DNA of 64,000 nucleotides from Haloplanus rubicundus (GCF_003342675.1 NZ_CP031148.1:1922001-1986000); one strand, 5' to 3'; counted from the first letter of the stretch, positions 25,909 through 34,611 are shown. Translations and numbers: made by a program. Notes: generated from the sequence alone by a model not told the origin.

Positions 25909-26919
25909 GAGAATCACACGCTCCACGTCGTCGACCCCCGCCCGCCGCACGACGGCGCGAACGGGGTCGCGCGCCCCCGCGAGGTTGTCGGAGTCGCCGT
26001 CGAGGACGAGCAGTTTCGCCGCGCGGCCCGGTTCGATCAGGCCGCAGTTCAGTCCCACGAGGTCCGCGCCGTTGACCGTCGCCATCCGCAACACGTCGGC
26101 GGCGTCGACGCTGCCCACCTTCGACGCGAACTCCATCTCGCGGAACATCGAGGGGCTGTTGAGCATGACGTTGTCGGTGCCGAGCGCCACCGTCGTCCGG
26201 TCCAGTAGGTCGGCGATGGGCGGCGACCCGACGCCGGTGACGAGGTTCGACCGCGGGCAGACGACGACGGGGACGCCTTCGCGTTCGATTCGGTCGAGAT
26301 GCTCGGGTTCGGGGTGGACGACGTGGACGAGGAAGGTCGGATCGAGGTCGAGCGCGGGGGTGAGGTCGTGGGGGTCGCGCTCGCCGGCGTGGATGCCGAA
26401 CGGCTTGCCCGCCTCGCGGGTCGCGGCACGGCGCTCGGCGAAGTCGTCGTCGCGGGCGCCGCTGGCGCCGAAGCCGTCCGCTTCCGCCATCGCCGCCGTC
26501 GTCTCGCGGCCGAGGACGGTCGCCTCGATGTCGAGGCCGTCGAGTGCCTCCCTGATGGCCGCGACGCCCTCGACGCCGCCCTCGCGGAATTCGACGGTCG
26601 CCGCGGTGCCCGAGCGCTCCATGAACCGGAGCGAGCGGCGCATCGCCTCGATTTTCTCGTCGGCCGAGGCCGCGCGGAGCAGGCGGTGTTTGAGGCCGTC
26701 CGGCGGCGCGACGAGTTCGTCGAGCGAGAGGCCCGCGCCGGCTTCCTTGGCGATGGAGTCGCCGATGTGCGTGTGGGCGTTGACGAACGCCGGACAGACG
26801 ATGGCGTCCGAGTCCGTCGTCGTCTCCTCGACGGCGACGACGTCGCCCCCCTCGACGACGACGCGTCCCTCGACCGGTTCGAACGCGCGGCCGCGGAGGA
26901 TCGTTCCCTCGACGTGCAT
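25906..26919 (-). CDS. Amidohydrolase-superfamily metal-dependent hydrolase
   Basis: 337 residues. VCPAFVNAHTHIGDS near residue 45 is the HxH metal motif; further ligands are in FGIHAGERD near 195, VHVVHPEP near 220 and the catalytic Asp in ALGTDNVMLNSP near 275. The small composite beta domain is formed by both ends, as in cytosine-deaminase or chlorohydrolase relatives. The substrate could be a nucleobase-like or hydantoin-like amide or amidine. Its stop codon is inside repeat copy B. Confidence 0.85.
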   Translation of the reverse strand: MHVEGTILRGRAFEPVEGRVVVEGGDVVAVEETTTDSDAIVCPAFVNAHTHIGDSIAKEAGAGLSLDELVAPPDGLKHRLLRAASADEKIEAMRRSLRFMERSGTAATVEFREGGVEGVAAIREALDGLDIEATVLGRETTAAMAEADGFGASGARDDDFAERRAATREAGKPFGIHAGERDPHDLTPALDLDPTFLVHVVHPEPEHLDRIEREGVPVVVCPRSNLVTGVGSPPIADLLDRTTVALGTDNVMLNSPSMFREMEFASKVGSVDAADVLRMATVNGADLVGLNCGLIEPGRAAKLLVLDGDSDNLAGARDPVRAVVRRAGVDDVERVIL

Positions 26920-26949
26920 ACCCCTACGGGGGCCGCCCGACCCTTCAAC

Positions 26950-28173
26950 CTATCCGAACTCGTCGAGGGTGGCGTCGAGGCCGCCGCGTACCTCCGAGAT
27001 GGGCGCGCCGTCGATATCGAGACCGAGCGTCCGGACGGCCTCCCGGCCGACCCGGTCGACGGCGCCCGTGGGGGCGTAGACGCCGAGTCGCCACTGGTTG
27101 CGGCCGGCGACCCGGAGCGCGCTCACGAGTGGCGACTGCCGGTCCAGACGCCTGATGTCGCCGTTGACGACCACTCGGGACGACGACTCCCTGATCTCCG
27201 GCGGCGGCGGTACGTCGAGGACCACCGCGTCGGGGTCGAGGTCGGCCGCCGCCGCCACGTCGCGTTCGAGTTCGCGGATTCGCTCGTGGTCGGCGTCCAG
27301 CAAGTCCTCGGGCACGTCGGGGAGTTCGGCCCACACCGCGCGCTTGAACAGGTCGCGCGTCGAGAGTCGGTCGGCGAAGTCGACGGTGGCGTCGGTTCGT
27401 CGGAGCGTCGCCAGCAGATCCGCGTCGTCCCACCGACGCACCGTCTCGGCGTCGTACTCCGCCTCGCGGATCAGGCGCTCGGTGGCCCGCCGGAGCATCG
27501 CCTTCCCGATGCGGGCGACGTGGTGCTGGTAGACGGTCGGGTTCATCAGCGCGCGGGCGAGCAGGAGGCTCTCGGCCGTCTGGACGTTCCCCTCCGCGAG
27601 GACGAGTTCGCCGTCGACGAAGGTCAGTTCGCGGATCAGGCGCCCGTGGTCGATGGTGCCGTACGGCACGCCGGTGTGGTGGGCGTCGCGGACGAGGTAG
27701 TCCATCCGGTCCACGTCGAGTTCGCCGGAGACGAGTTGGCCGTAGCGACCCCCACCGGCGACGAGTTCGGCGACGGCCGCGGGGTCGATGTCGTGGTCGC
27801 GGAGGACAGCGCCCACCCGACCGCTCGCGAGCAGGTCGGCCACGTCGTCGTGGTACTTCCCCGTGTGGCGATGGAGGAGGTCCTCGACGTTGTGGCTGAA
27901 CGGACAGTGCCCCACGTCGTGGAGGAGGGCGGCGGCGCGGACCCGCTCGGCCGTCCGCCCGGCCACGCCGAGGTGATCGAGCGTCTCGCTCGCGAGGTGG
28001 TAGACGCCGAGGCTGTGTTCGAAGCGGGTGTGGTTCGACGACGGATACACCAGCGAGACGGTGCCGAGCTGGCGAATTCGGCGGAGCCGCTGCATCGCCG
28101 GCGTGTCCAGCAGGTCCTCGGCGACACCCGTCACCTCGATGTGGTCGTGGACGCTGTCCTTGATCGTCGCCAT
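26950..28173 (-). CDS. HD-domain phosphohydrolase (dGTPase/SAMHD1-like)
   Basis: 407 residues. MATIKDSVHDHIEVTGVAEDL and RLRRIRQLGTVSLVYPSSNH lead into RFEHSLGVYHLA, ALLHDVGHCPFSHNVE near residue 100 (the HD pair) and ELDVDRMDYLVRDAHHTGV near 175 (the second Asp). This is the arrangement of archaeal dNTP triphosphohydrolase-like HD proteins. Substrate specificity is not visible. The TATA box 28 bp upstream (28195-28207) implies a leaderless mRNA and is only a few bases from the end of the TnpB element. Confidence 0.88.
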   Translation of the reverse strand: MATIKDSVHDHIEVTGVAEDLLDTPAMQRLRRIRQLGTVSLVYPSSNHTRFEHSLGVYHLASETLDHLGVAGRTAERVRAAALLHDVGHCPFSHNVEDLLHRHTGKYHDDVADLLASGRVGAVLRDHDIDPAAVAELVAGGGRYGQLVSGELDVDRMDYLVRDAHHTGVPYGTIDHGRLIRELTFVDGELVLAEGNVQTAESLLLARALMNPTVYQHHVARIGKAMLRRATERLIREAEYDAETVRRWDDADLLATLRRTDATVDFADRLSTRDLFKRAVWAELPDVPEDLLDADHERIRELERDVAAAADLDPDAVVLDVPPPPEIRESSSRVVVNGDIRRLDRQSPLVSALRVAGRNQWRLGVYAPTGAVDRVGREAVRTLGLDIDGAPISEVRGGLDATLDEFG

Positions 28174-28194
28174 GGTGACACTATCGTCGGCCTC

Positions 28195-28207
28195 GGATTT
28201 ATACTCC
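28195..28207 (-). promoter_or_regulatory. TATA box of the HD phosphohydrolase gene, next to the TnpB element end
   Basis: On the minus strand this reads GAGTATAAATCCG, about 28 bp before the ATG at 28173. It lies within the first 20 bp outside the right end of the TnpB element, the stretch that a TnpB-associated RNA would carry as guide. Confidence 0.6.
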
Positions 28208-28212
28208 CGGCC

Positions 28213-28400
28213 GTGACATCCTCCCCAGCGTAAACGCCGAGGCTTCCCGTACCGCAGGTGGGATATTTGCCGGTTTACGACACGACCTGTTCTCGCGGGG
28301 CGAATACCCCACTCTCTGAATCGAACAAGTACGCCGATGGCTGTGCCACACAGCCGTTACTCCTATCCTCGCCGTGAGGACTTGGAGTTATCTTTTGACG
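28213..28400 (-). ncRNA. Probable TnpB guide RNA (omega/reRNA) region
   Basis: TnpB proteins use an RNA made from the 3' end of their own gene and the element's right end, with about 20 nt of flanking DNA as guide. Here that RNA would run leftward through the end of tnpB and the GTTTACG hairpin and exit into the HD gene promoter. Extent is inferred from the family; no transcript data are available. Confidence 0.4.
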
Positions 28401-29522
28401 CATGTTCTCCGCCCCGTTACAGTCCGCGTTTCCGACTAACCCGCACGACGAGCAAACGTACAGGCCACGATGCTTGCGGTTCGCTTTCGTGTTGTCGCCA
28501 CACGCTGAACACGTCTTCGAGGTGTCCCACTCGTTCTTTTTCAGCACCTCGACGCCACGAATCTCTCCTTTGTATTCGAGGTACTGATAAATGCGGTCGA
28601 ACGCCCACGTATGGAGTTTCTTGCTGCCGGTCTTCCCCCAGTCCGACTCACGAAGGTTTTCGGGCCAGCTCACCGCAAGCGTGCCAATCCCCCGTTCGAC
28701 ACATTCGGTGATGATTGTGTCCGTGAGAACGTGGTAGAAGTGGGCTTCGCGGTCAGCGAGTTTCCGACGTGCCCACATCGACTTCTCAGACGGGCCGTTC
28801 TCACCCTCTGTGTCATACTCGGCGCGGGTGAAGTAGTGTTTGTCCTGTTTGAGCGAGTTACCGGGGTAGAGAACGTATTCGTCGGGGAACGCGACCGTTG
28901 CGATGTTCTTGATGCCGAGGTCGATGCCAGCAACACCATCGCCTTCGGAGTCGTTGGTTTCGAGTTCGACTTTACAGACGAAGTGTAGTTCCCACTCATC
29001 GCCTTTCCAGACGGCACGAACGTTCTGTACTGAATTGACTTCCGAGAGGTCAACGTTGGGGCGGGTCTGGTACTCGCAGAGCAGGAAGTCCGACCAGTTC
29101 TCTTTGAGGTTCGATCCTTTACTGAGTCGGACGCGGTTGTTCTCGGGATCGTGCTTGAAGCCGTCTGCCTTGAACGTCACCGTACTACGCGGTCGGTTAT
29201 CGCCGTATTTGCGGTAGCCGGGTGGATTTGCCTCTGGGTCTCTCTGTCGCAGGTCGAACCATGACTGGAAAGCGTCGGAAAGTTCTTCGATGACTTTCTG
29301 ACTGGATTGTGCGTTCAAGTCTTTCCAGCACGACCGGTTCTTCATGTACGCTTTCAGCGCTCCCTCATCTGGAATTTCGCCGGTTGCGGTCCGGATGCGG
29401 TCGGCTGTCCAGCGTGCGACGTTCCAGATTTTTGAGGCGGAATCGCCGAGCGAATCGAGACCATCACACACCTGCCGGTGGTTCTGGATGGAACCAACGT
29501 AGGTGCGCGTGACCTTAATCAC
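28275..29522 (-). CDS. tnpB: TnpB RNA-guided endonuclease, intact
   Basis: 415 residues. RuvC-like catalytic acids are all present: Asp201 in AGIDLGIKN, Glu288 in SWPENLRE and Asp367 in GNADCNGAEN. The zinc ribbon CSAC (338-341) and CSSC (357-360) is intact. The N-terminal region (residues 1-190) carries the helical and beta-barrel parts that contact RNA. Complete motifs and no stop codons argue that it is functional. TnpB keeps its element in place by cutting empty target sites. GC content is lower than in flanking genes, consistent with transfer. Confidence 0.93.
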   Translation of the reverse strand: MIKVTRTYVGSIQNHRQVCDGLDSLGDSASKIWNVARWTADRIRTATGEIPDEGALKAYMKNRSCWKDLNAQSSQKVIEELSDAFQSWFDLRQRDPEANPPGYRKYGDNRPRSTVTFKADGFKHDPENNRVRLSKGSNLKENWSDFLLCEYQTRPNVDLSEVNSVQNVRAVWKGDEWELHFVCKVELETNDSEGDGVAGIDLGIKNIATVAFPDEYVLYPGNSLKQDKHYFTRAEYDTEGENGPSEKSMWARRKLADREAHFYHVLTDTIITECVERGIGTLAVSWPENLRESDWGKTGSKKLHTWAFDRIYQYLEYKGEIRGVEVLKKNEWDTSKTCSACGDNTKANRKHRGLYVCSSCGLVGNADCNGAENMRQKITPSPHGEDRSNGCVAQPSAYLFDSESGVFAPREQVVS

Positions 29523-29611
29523 TATACATAGCCTATGTAAATAAATCTACTTAATTGTGTGGGTCGACTTTGAATATCCGGCCTGAGTGTCGTCAGTGGT
29601 TATGTAGTGGT

Positions 29612-29697
29612 TGTCGAATTCACTCCCGCCCCTAGAACGCGAAGCGTCTCGTCAACGCCGTAAACGACGGGATTCTCTCCTCGAAGAAAGATAGCTT
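29612..29697 (-). mobile_element. Remnant of a second IS200/IS605 right end
   Basis: The minus strand reads AATCCCGTCGTTTACGGCG and, further along, GGGGCGGGAGTGAATTCGAC. The C-G-T-T-T-A-C-G core matches the terminal hairpin of the complete element at its other end (CGGCGTTTACGC), and AATCCCGTCGTTTACGGC is a form common at haloarchaeal tnpB ends. No tnpB coding sequence precedes it, so it appears to be a leftover end from an earlier or nested element. Confidence 0.5.
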
Positions 29698-29724
29698 GAA
29701 ACCCGACCGTTCCGAGCGTGGGGT

Positions 29725-30318
29725 ATGGTGACGACTATCGAAATCGTCTGTTTCGATGGCTTCGAGGAACTGGACGCCATCGGCCCGTACGAGGTGTTGC
29801 AGGTCGCGGCCTCGCGGGGCCTTCCCCTCGACGTGTCGCTGGTGACGCTCGAGGCGTGCGACCGCGTGACGGCCGCCAACGGCCTCCGGATCGAACCCGA
29901 CGGCGTCCTCTCGGTCGCCGAGCCTCCGGATATCGTGGTCGTCCCCGGCGGGGGATGGAACGACCGCGATTCGGCGGGCGCGTGGGCCGAAGCGGAGCGG
30001 GGGGCGATCCCGTCGGCGCTCGCCGACCTCCACGACGCGGGGACGACGGTCGCAGCCGTGTGTACTGGCGGGATGTTGCTGGCGCGAGCGGGGCTGCTCG
30101 ACGGCCGGCCGGCAGTCACTCACGCCGGCGCCCTCGACGACCTGCGGGAGACGGGTGCCGAGGTGGTCGACGCGCGATACGTCGACGACGGCGACGTGTT
30201 GACCGCCGGCGGCATCACCGCAGGGTTGGACCTGGCGCTGCACCTGATCGAGCGACTGGCGGACGCCGAGACGGCCGACGCCGTGGCGACCCACATGGAG
30301 TACGAGCGGCGGGGATAG
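29725..30318 (+). CDS. DJ-1/PfpI-family protein
   Basis: 197 residues. IEIVCFDGFEELDAIGPYEVL at the start is the DJ-1/GATase1-like pattern with the conserved acidic residue in FEELD; the nucleophile elbow is AAVCTGGMLLARAGLLDGRPAVTH near residue 115, where Cys is followed by T-G. This resembles the ligand-binding half of GlxA-type proteins more than the peptidase PfpI. Proteins of this group act as glyoxalases, deglycases, amidases or isonitrile hydratases. Separated by one base from the convergent MFS gene. Confidence 0.88.
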   Translation: MVTTIEIVCFDGFEELDAIGPYEVLQVAASRGLPLDVSLVTLEACDRVTAANGLRIEPDGVLSVAEPPDIVVVPGGGWNDRDSAGAWAEAERGAIPSALADLHDAGTTVAAVCTGGMLLARAGLLDGRPAVTHAGALDDLRETGAEVVDARYVDDGDVLTAGGITAGLDLALHLIERLADAETADAVATHMEYERRG

Positions 30319-30319
30319 G

Positions 30320-31489
30320 TCAGGAACGCGTCAGGACGGTCAGCCACCCCGTCAGCAGCGCCGCGACGCCGACGCCGCCGGCGAGGGCGAACCATCCGGC
30401 CGTGTAGCCCGCGGTGTCGACGAGGTAGCCGAAGGCCGGCGGCGCGAGGAGGCCGCCGGCGTTGATGGTGAGCTGGCCGCCGGCGGTCGCCTCACCCACC
30501 CGATCCGACGGCACCAGCGCCGTCATGCAGGCGTAGTAGGTGGCGGGAACGCCGAAGACGAAGAGGCCGAGCGCCGCGAAGCCTACGGCGGCCGCGAGTT
30601 CGGTGTCGACGGCGGTGACGGTGACGATGCAGGCGACGCCGAGCGTCGACTGGCCGACGAGGACGAACGCGCTCGCCCGCGCGTCGCCGAGGGGGAGGCG
30701 GTCGACGAGCGCGCCGCCCCCGATACGCCCGCCGCTCCCGGTGAGTTGGACCAAGGCGAGCACCGACCCCGCGACGCCGGCGGCGGCGCCCACCGACTCG
30801 GTGAGATAGAGGACGACGTACGCCGTCGTGGTGAAGATGGCGGCGCCGTAGAAGAAGCCGGCGGCGACGAGCAGCCGGTAGTCGGGACGGGAGAGTAGCC
30901 CCCGCACGTCGGGCAGGCCCATCGATCCGGAACCGCCGTCGCCGCGGTACCAGTGACCGAAGGCGACGGCGACGACGAGGGCGACGGCGGCGACGGTCAC
31001 GAAGCCCGCGCGCCACCCGAAGCGCGTGGCGGCCGTCCACGTCACGAGGAGGGCGCCGAGGCCGCTCCCCACCGTGACGCCCACCTGTTTGATGCTCATG
31101 GTGAGGTTGCGCCGGCCGGGCGGGGCGACGGCGAGGACGGCCCGGTTGGTCGCGGGCATGGCCGTCGCGTACGCCCCGCCGAGGACGAGGAGGACGACGA
31201 GGAGGACGGCGTAGGAGGGGGCGACGGCGACGCCGGCGGCGCCGAGGCCGAGGGCGAGGAGGCCGCCGACCATCACGGGCCGTTCGCCGTAGCCGTCGAC
31301 GGCCGCGCCCATGACGAACAACAGGAGCGTGTAGCCGAGCATCGTCACGGTGATGGTGACCCCGACGAGGGTGCGTGAGAGGCCGAAATCGGCCCGAAGA
31401 AACGCCGTCGCGGCGAAGATGGCGTAAAACGAGAGGCTGGCGACCGCCTGCCAGCCCGTCACCAGTCCGACGCCGTGCCAGCCACGCAT
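30320..31489 (-). CDS. Major facilitator superfamily transporter
   Basis: 389 residues, 12 hydrophobic helices. The inter-helix 2-3 motif appears as GAAVDGYGERPVMVGG near residue 60 and the symmetric one in the second half as IGGGALVDRLPLGDARASAF near 265. LAVAPPGRRNLTMSIKQVGVTVGSGLGALL near 118 is typical of nitrate/organic-acid-like MFS branches. The ATG at 31489 is preferred, since 17 residues upstream look unstructured. Substrate unknown. Confidence 0.85.
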   Translation of the reverse strand: MRGWHGVGLVTGWQAVASLSFYAIFAATAFLRADFGLSRTLVGVTITVTMLGYTLLLFVMGAAVDGYGERPVMVGGLLALGLGAAGVAVAPSYAVLLVVLLVLGGAYATAMPATNRAVLAVAPPGRRNLTMSIKQVGVTVGSGLGALLVTWTAATRFGWRAGFVTVAAVALVVAVAFGHWYRGDGGSGSMGLPDVRGLLSRPDYRLLVAAGFFYGAAIFTTTAYVVLYLTESVGAAAGVAGSVLALVQLTGSGGRIGGGALVDRLPLGDARASAFVLVGQSTLGVACIVTVTAVDTELAAAVGFAALGLFVFGVPATYYACMTALVPSDRVGEATAGGQLTINAGGLLAPPAFGYLVDTAGYTAGWFALAGGVGVAALLTGWLTVLTRS

Positions 31490-31616
31490 CGTTCCTCGGT
31501 CTGCCAGCCCGACGTAAGTCCCTATCCATCCGCTCGTCACGGTGTGGCAGGCGTTAGCGTACGGTTCCTCAAAGCTTAACAGCGTCCCGATACATCCTAC
31601 GTGTGGAGGTTATATC

Positions 31617-32216
31617 ATGAGCTACGAACTCGATCCCCTGCCGTACGATTACGACGCACTGGAGCCGCACATCTCGGAGCAGGTGCTGACCTGGCATCAC
31701 GACACCCACCATCAGGGCTACGTGAACGGCTGGAACAGCGCCGACGAGACGCTCGAAGCCAACCGCGAGTCGCACGACTTCGGCTCCTCCGCCGGCGCCA
31801 TCCGGAACGTAACCCACAACGGCTGTGGGCACATCCTCCACGACCTGTTCTGGAACTGCATGTCGCCGGAGGGTGGCGACGAGCCGAGCGGTGACCTCGC
31901 CGACCGGATCGAGGAGGACTTCGGCTCCTACGACGCCTGGAAGGGCGAGTTCGAGGCCGCCGCGGGGGCGGCCAGCGGCTGGGCGCTGCTGGTGTACGAC
32001 AGCTTCTCGAACCAGCTCCGCAACGTCGTCGTCGACAAGCACGACCAGGGCGCGCTCTGGGGTAGCCACCCCATCCTCGCGCTCGACGTCTGGGAGCACT
32101 CGTACTACCACGACTACGGTCCGGCCCGCGGCGACTTCGTCGACAACTACTTCGAAGTCGTCGACTGGTCCGAGCCGAGCGCCCGCTACGAGCAGGCCGT
32201 CGAACTCTTCGAGTAA
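31617..32216 (+). CDS. sod: Superoxide dismutase, Mn/Fe family
   Basis: 199 residues, normal length. MSYELDPLPYDYDALEPHIS, first metal His in LTWHHDTHHQGYVNG near residue 28, GCGHILHDLFW near 75 and the C-terminal ligands DVWEHSYYHDYGP near 160 (Asp and His). Haloarchaeal members use manganese. GTGGAGG precedes the ATG by about ten bases, a rare clear Shine-Dalgarno in this region, so the mRNA has a leader. Cytoplasmic detoxification of superoxide. Confidence 0.95.
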   Translation: MSYELDPLPYDYDALEPHISEQVLTWHHDTHHQGYVNGWNSADETLEANRESHDFGSSAGAIRNVTHNGCGHILHDLFWNCMSPEGGDEPSGDLADRIEEDFGSYDAWKGEFEAAAGAASGWALLVYDSFSNQLRNVVVDKHDQGALWGSHPILALDVWEHSYYHDYGPARGDFVDNYFEVVDWSEPSARYEQAVELFE

Positions 32217-32340
32217 GCGACGACTCGGCCGATCCAACATTTCTTTCGCGCTCACCCGAGCAGTGGCGACGCCGTTCGTCCCCGTCTGTTTCGACGCGCC
32301 GACCAGATGCTACAAGCCGACCAGCCGCGTACTCCGGGCC

Positions 32341-32910
32341 GTGCGCACCTCACTCTCTCGCCGTCGCCTCGTCGTCGCCGCGGGCGCCCTGACCGTCGGC
32401 CTCGCGGGGTGTACGGGCGGCGACGGCGACGCGACGCCCACGGCTACTCCCACCTCGACCACCGCCCGCACCGACCCCGCACCCGTCCCCGCGGAGGCCT
32501 CGTGTGCGGTCTGTAACATGGTGCCCGCGAACTTCCCCGACTACAACGCCCAGTTGACCGTCGAGGCGGGGGATCGCGTCTTCTTCTGCTCGTCGGGCTG
32601 TTTCGGCGCGTACTACGTCGATCCCGGGCACTTCGAGCCGTCCCACGAGGGGACGACGTTCGCGGGGCTCTGGGTGCACGACCACGAAACGAAGGAACTG
32701 ATCGACGCCCGGTCGGCGTGGTTCGTCCGGGAGACGAACGCCGACCGGGTCGACGATCCGATGCAGCGCAACCCCCTCCCGTTCGCCGACCGGGCCGACG
32801 CGGAGGCGTACGTCGCCGGGTACGACGACCTCTCCGAGGCGGATATCCTCCGACTGGACGACTTCGATACGGACCTGGCGACGTTCTATCGCGGACGGTT
32901 CTTCGAGTAG
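32341..32910 (+). CDS. nosL: NosL-like lipoprotein (copper-binding)
   Basis: 189 residues from a GTG. SRRRLVVAAGALTVGLAGC is a Tat-type signal with the lipobox Cys near residue 20. EASCAVCNMVPANFPDY near 55 contains the C-x2-C-N-M copper motif of NosL, followed by FFCSSGCFGAYY near 85. NosL supplies copper to nitrous oxide reductase. No nosZ, nosD or nosF is seen in the window, so here it may be an orphan serving another copper enzyme or a remote nos locus. Confidence 0.88.
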   Translation: MRTSLSRRRLVVAAGALTVGLAGCTGGDGDATPTATPTSTTARTDPAPVPAEASCAVCNMVPANFPDYNAQLTVEAGDRVFFCSSGCFGAYYVDPGHFEPSHEGTTFAGLWVHDHETKELIDARSAWFVRETNADRVDDPMQRNPLPFADRADAEAYVAGYDDLSEADILRLDDFDTDLATFYRGRFFE

Positions 32911-32952
32911 CGGTCCGGTACCGTTTACGGGGACGCCCGTCTACCCCTCCCC

Positions 32953-33219
32953 ATGCCCCGACCGAAAGACGCGTTCGACGGCATCTACCCCTGTGACTTC
33001 TACACACCCGAGGAACTGTTCGATCCGGACCAGATGTACACGATCCGCGAAATCGGCCGGCTGCTTCAGGGATTAGAGCCCGACGCGGACCTCGACGAGG
33101 GGACGGAGGCCGTCCTCGTCGACTGGGCGGTGCCGTGGGTGATGCGAAACGCCGACGACCTCGTGATCGGTGAACCGCCGACAGACGACGACCCCGGCTA
33201 CTACGGGCTGAAAGATTAG
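32953..33219 (+). CDS. Conserved haloarchaeal protein (DUF5827-like)
   Basis: 88 residues, no transmembrane segment. DGIYPCDFYTPEELFDPDQM and YTIREIGRLLQGL and AVLVDWAVPWVMRNADDLV form a compact helical protein; the pattern is one I recall as the haloarchaeal DUF5827 group, function unknown. Its stop shares TTAG (33216-33219) with the stop of the convergent metallo-beta-lactamase gene. Confidence 0.75.
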   Translation: MPRPKDAFDGIYPCDFYTPEELFDPDQMYTIREIGRLLQGLEPDADLDEGTEAVLVDWAVPWVMRNADDLVIGEPPTDDDPGYYGLKD

Positions 33220-33794
33220 AAGCGCCGCGCCGCCTGCCCGGCACGCTCGATGGTCTCGTACGCGTCGGTCGTCACGCTCGGCCCGTGACCGGTGTGGAGT
33301 TCGGTGAGGTCCGGATCGACCGATTCGAGGAGGCGGTCGATGCTCCGGATCAGCGTCTCGCGGTCTCCTTCCTCCAGATCGGTCCGACCGAACGACCCGC
33401 CGGCGAAGACCAGGTCGCCCGCGAAACAGATCCCCGCGTCCGCCGCGTAGAGACAGACGTGATCGTTCTTGTGGCCGGGTGTATGGAGGACGGCGTAGTC
33501 GTGATCGCCGAGCCGGACCGTCGCCCCGAGTTCGGCATCGACGGCGGGGTGGGATGGATCGTAGCCGACGGTGTCGACGCCGAACGCCGAGCGGACGGCG
33601 TCGACGTTGCCCACGTGGTCGCGGTGGGTGTGGGTGAGGACGACGGCGTCGAGGCCGTCGACGCGCGCTTCGATCGCCGACACGACGTCGAAGTTGGCGC
33701 CGGTGTCGACGAGGGCGGTGCGGTCGCCGGCCACGAGGAAGACGTTGCTGGTGAAGGCCGTCACGTCGGCCGCGAGGTTCTCGATGGTGGGCAT
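33216..33794 (-). CDS. Metallo-beta-lactamase fold hydrolase (glyoxalase II-like)
   Basis: 192 residues. The zinc motif THTHRDHVGNVDA near residue 55 provides H-x-H-x-D-H; further ligands are HTPGHKNDHVCLY near 110, CFAGDLVFAGG near 128 and LHTGHGP near 172. The group hydrolyses thioesters or lactones. The ATG at 33794 begins MPTIENLAADVTAFTSN; upstream codons overlap the thyX promoter region and do not resemble the family. Substrate unknown. Confidence 0.85.
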   Translation of the reverse strand: MPTIENLAADVTAFTSNVFLVAGDRTALVDTGANFDVVSAIEARVDGLDAVVLTHTHRDHVGNVDAVRSAFGVDTVGYDPSHPAVDAELGATVRLGDHDYAVLHTPGHKNDHVCLYAADAGICFAGDLVFAGGSFGRTDLEEGDRETLIRSIDRLLESVDPDLTELHTGHGPSVTTDAYETIERAGQAARRF

Positions 33795-33867
33795 GGGGTC
33801 CCCTATCGTCGCCGGCGGCTTGATCCTGTCCAATACGTTTAGGTGGGCCGGCGCCCCCGTCGAACGC

Positions 33868-34611
33868 ATGGAGGTCACACTGCTCGAAGCGACGCCCGAC
33901 CCGGAGCGCGTGGTCTGTACGGCGGCGCGAAACGACTACCTCTCGGAGTTCGTCGGCGACATCTCCTTCGAGGAGGCGATGGACGGCATCGAGGGGGAGA
34001 GTCTGGAGGACAAACAGCGAACGCTCATCGGCCACCTGATGGATCACGGCCACTTCGGGCCGTTCGAACACCCGCAGGCCACGTTCGCCATCAAGGGCGT
34101 CAGCCGGTCGTGTATGGCCCAGATCACCCGGCACCGACACGTCAGTTTCGACATCCAGAGCATGCGCTACGTCTCCTTCGACGACGTGGACCCCGCCGAC
34201 GTCGAGGAGGGCGCGATGGTGGTGACGCCGCCGTCGGCGACCGATCCCGACTGGATCGGCCGCAACCAGTCGAGCGGCGCCGTCGACGAGGAGACGGTCG
34301 CCGAGCGCGAACGGGTGTTCCGCGAGTCGGTGCGCGAGTCCGTCGAGTCGTATCAGGAACTCCTCGATCTGGGGATGCCCCCGGAGGACGCCCGCTTCGT
34401 CCTCCCCATCGGCACCGAGGTCAACATCGTCATGTCGCTGAACGCCCGGATGCTGATGCACGTCGCGGACATGCGCGCCGCCGCCGACAGCCAGTGGGAG
34501 ATCCGCGAGATGACCGAATCGATCCTCGACCTGGCTGCCGAGTGGTGTCCCATCACGTTCGAACACTACGAGAAGCACATGAAAGGCCGGAAGAACCGGC
34601 TGGCGCCCTGA
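33868..34611 (+). CDS. thyX: Flavin-dependent thymidylate synthase
   Basis: 247 residues. The ThyX signature R-H-R-x7-S-x-R is seen as ITRHRHVSFDIQSMRY near residue 92; GHFGPFEHPQATFAIKGVSR near 63 and FVLPIGTEVNIVMSLNARML near 175 provide FAD- and dUMP-binding residues. Converts dUMP to dTMP using methylenetetrahydrofolate and NADPH with FAD. It is longer than many bacterial ThyX proteins by an insert near 105-135 (VDPADVEEGAMVV). Monocistronic. Confidence 0.95.
   Translation: MEVTLLEATPDPERVVCTAARNDYLSEFVGDISFEEAMDGIEGESLEDKQRTLIGHLMDHGHFGPFEHPQATFAIKGVSRSCMAQITRHRHVSFDIQSMRYVSFDDVDPADVEEGAMVVTPPSATDPDWIGRNQSSGAVDEETVAERERVFRESVRESVESYQELLDLGMPPEDARFVLPIGTEVNIVMSLNARMLMHVADMRAAADSQWEIREMTESILDLAAEWCPITFEHYEKHMKGRKNRLAP

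Larger units (their letters stand above)
28213..29565 (-). mobile_element. IS200/IS605-group element carrying only tnpB
   Basis: The right boundary is placed where the minus strand reads GGGGAGGATGTCAC, a typical end of haloarchaeal tnpB elements, preceded by the hairpin-like AAGCCTCGGCGTTTACGC. The left boundary is less clear; A/T-rich sequence directly before tnpB (TATACATAGCCTATGTA at 29522-29538, a near-perfect dyad) probably belongs to the left end. No tnpA is present, so movement would need a transposase in trans. Confidence 0.7.
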
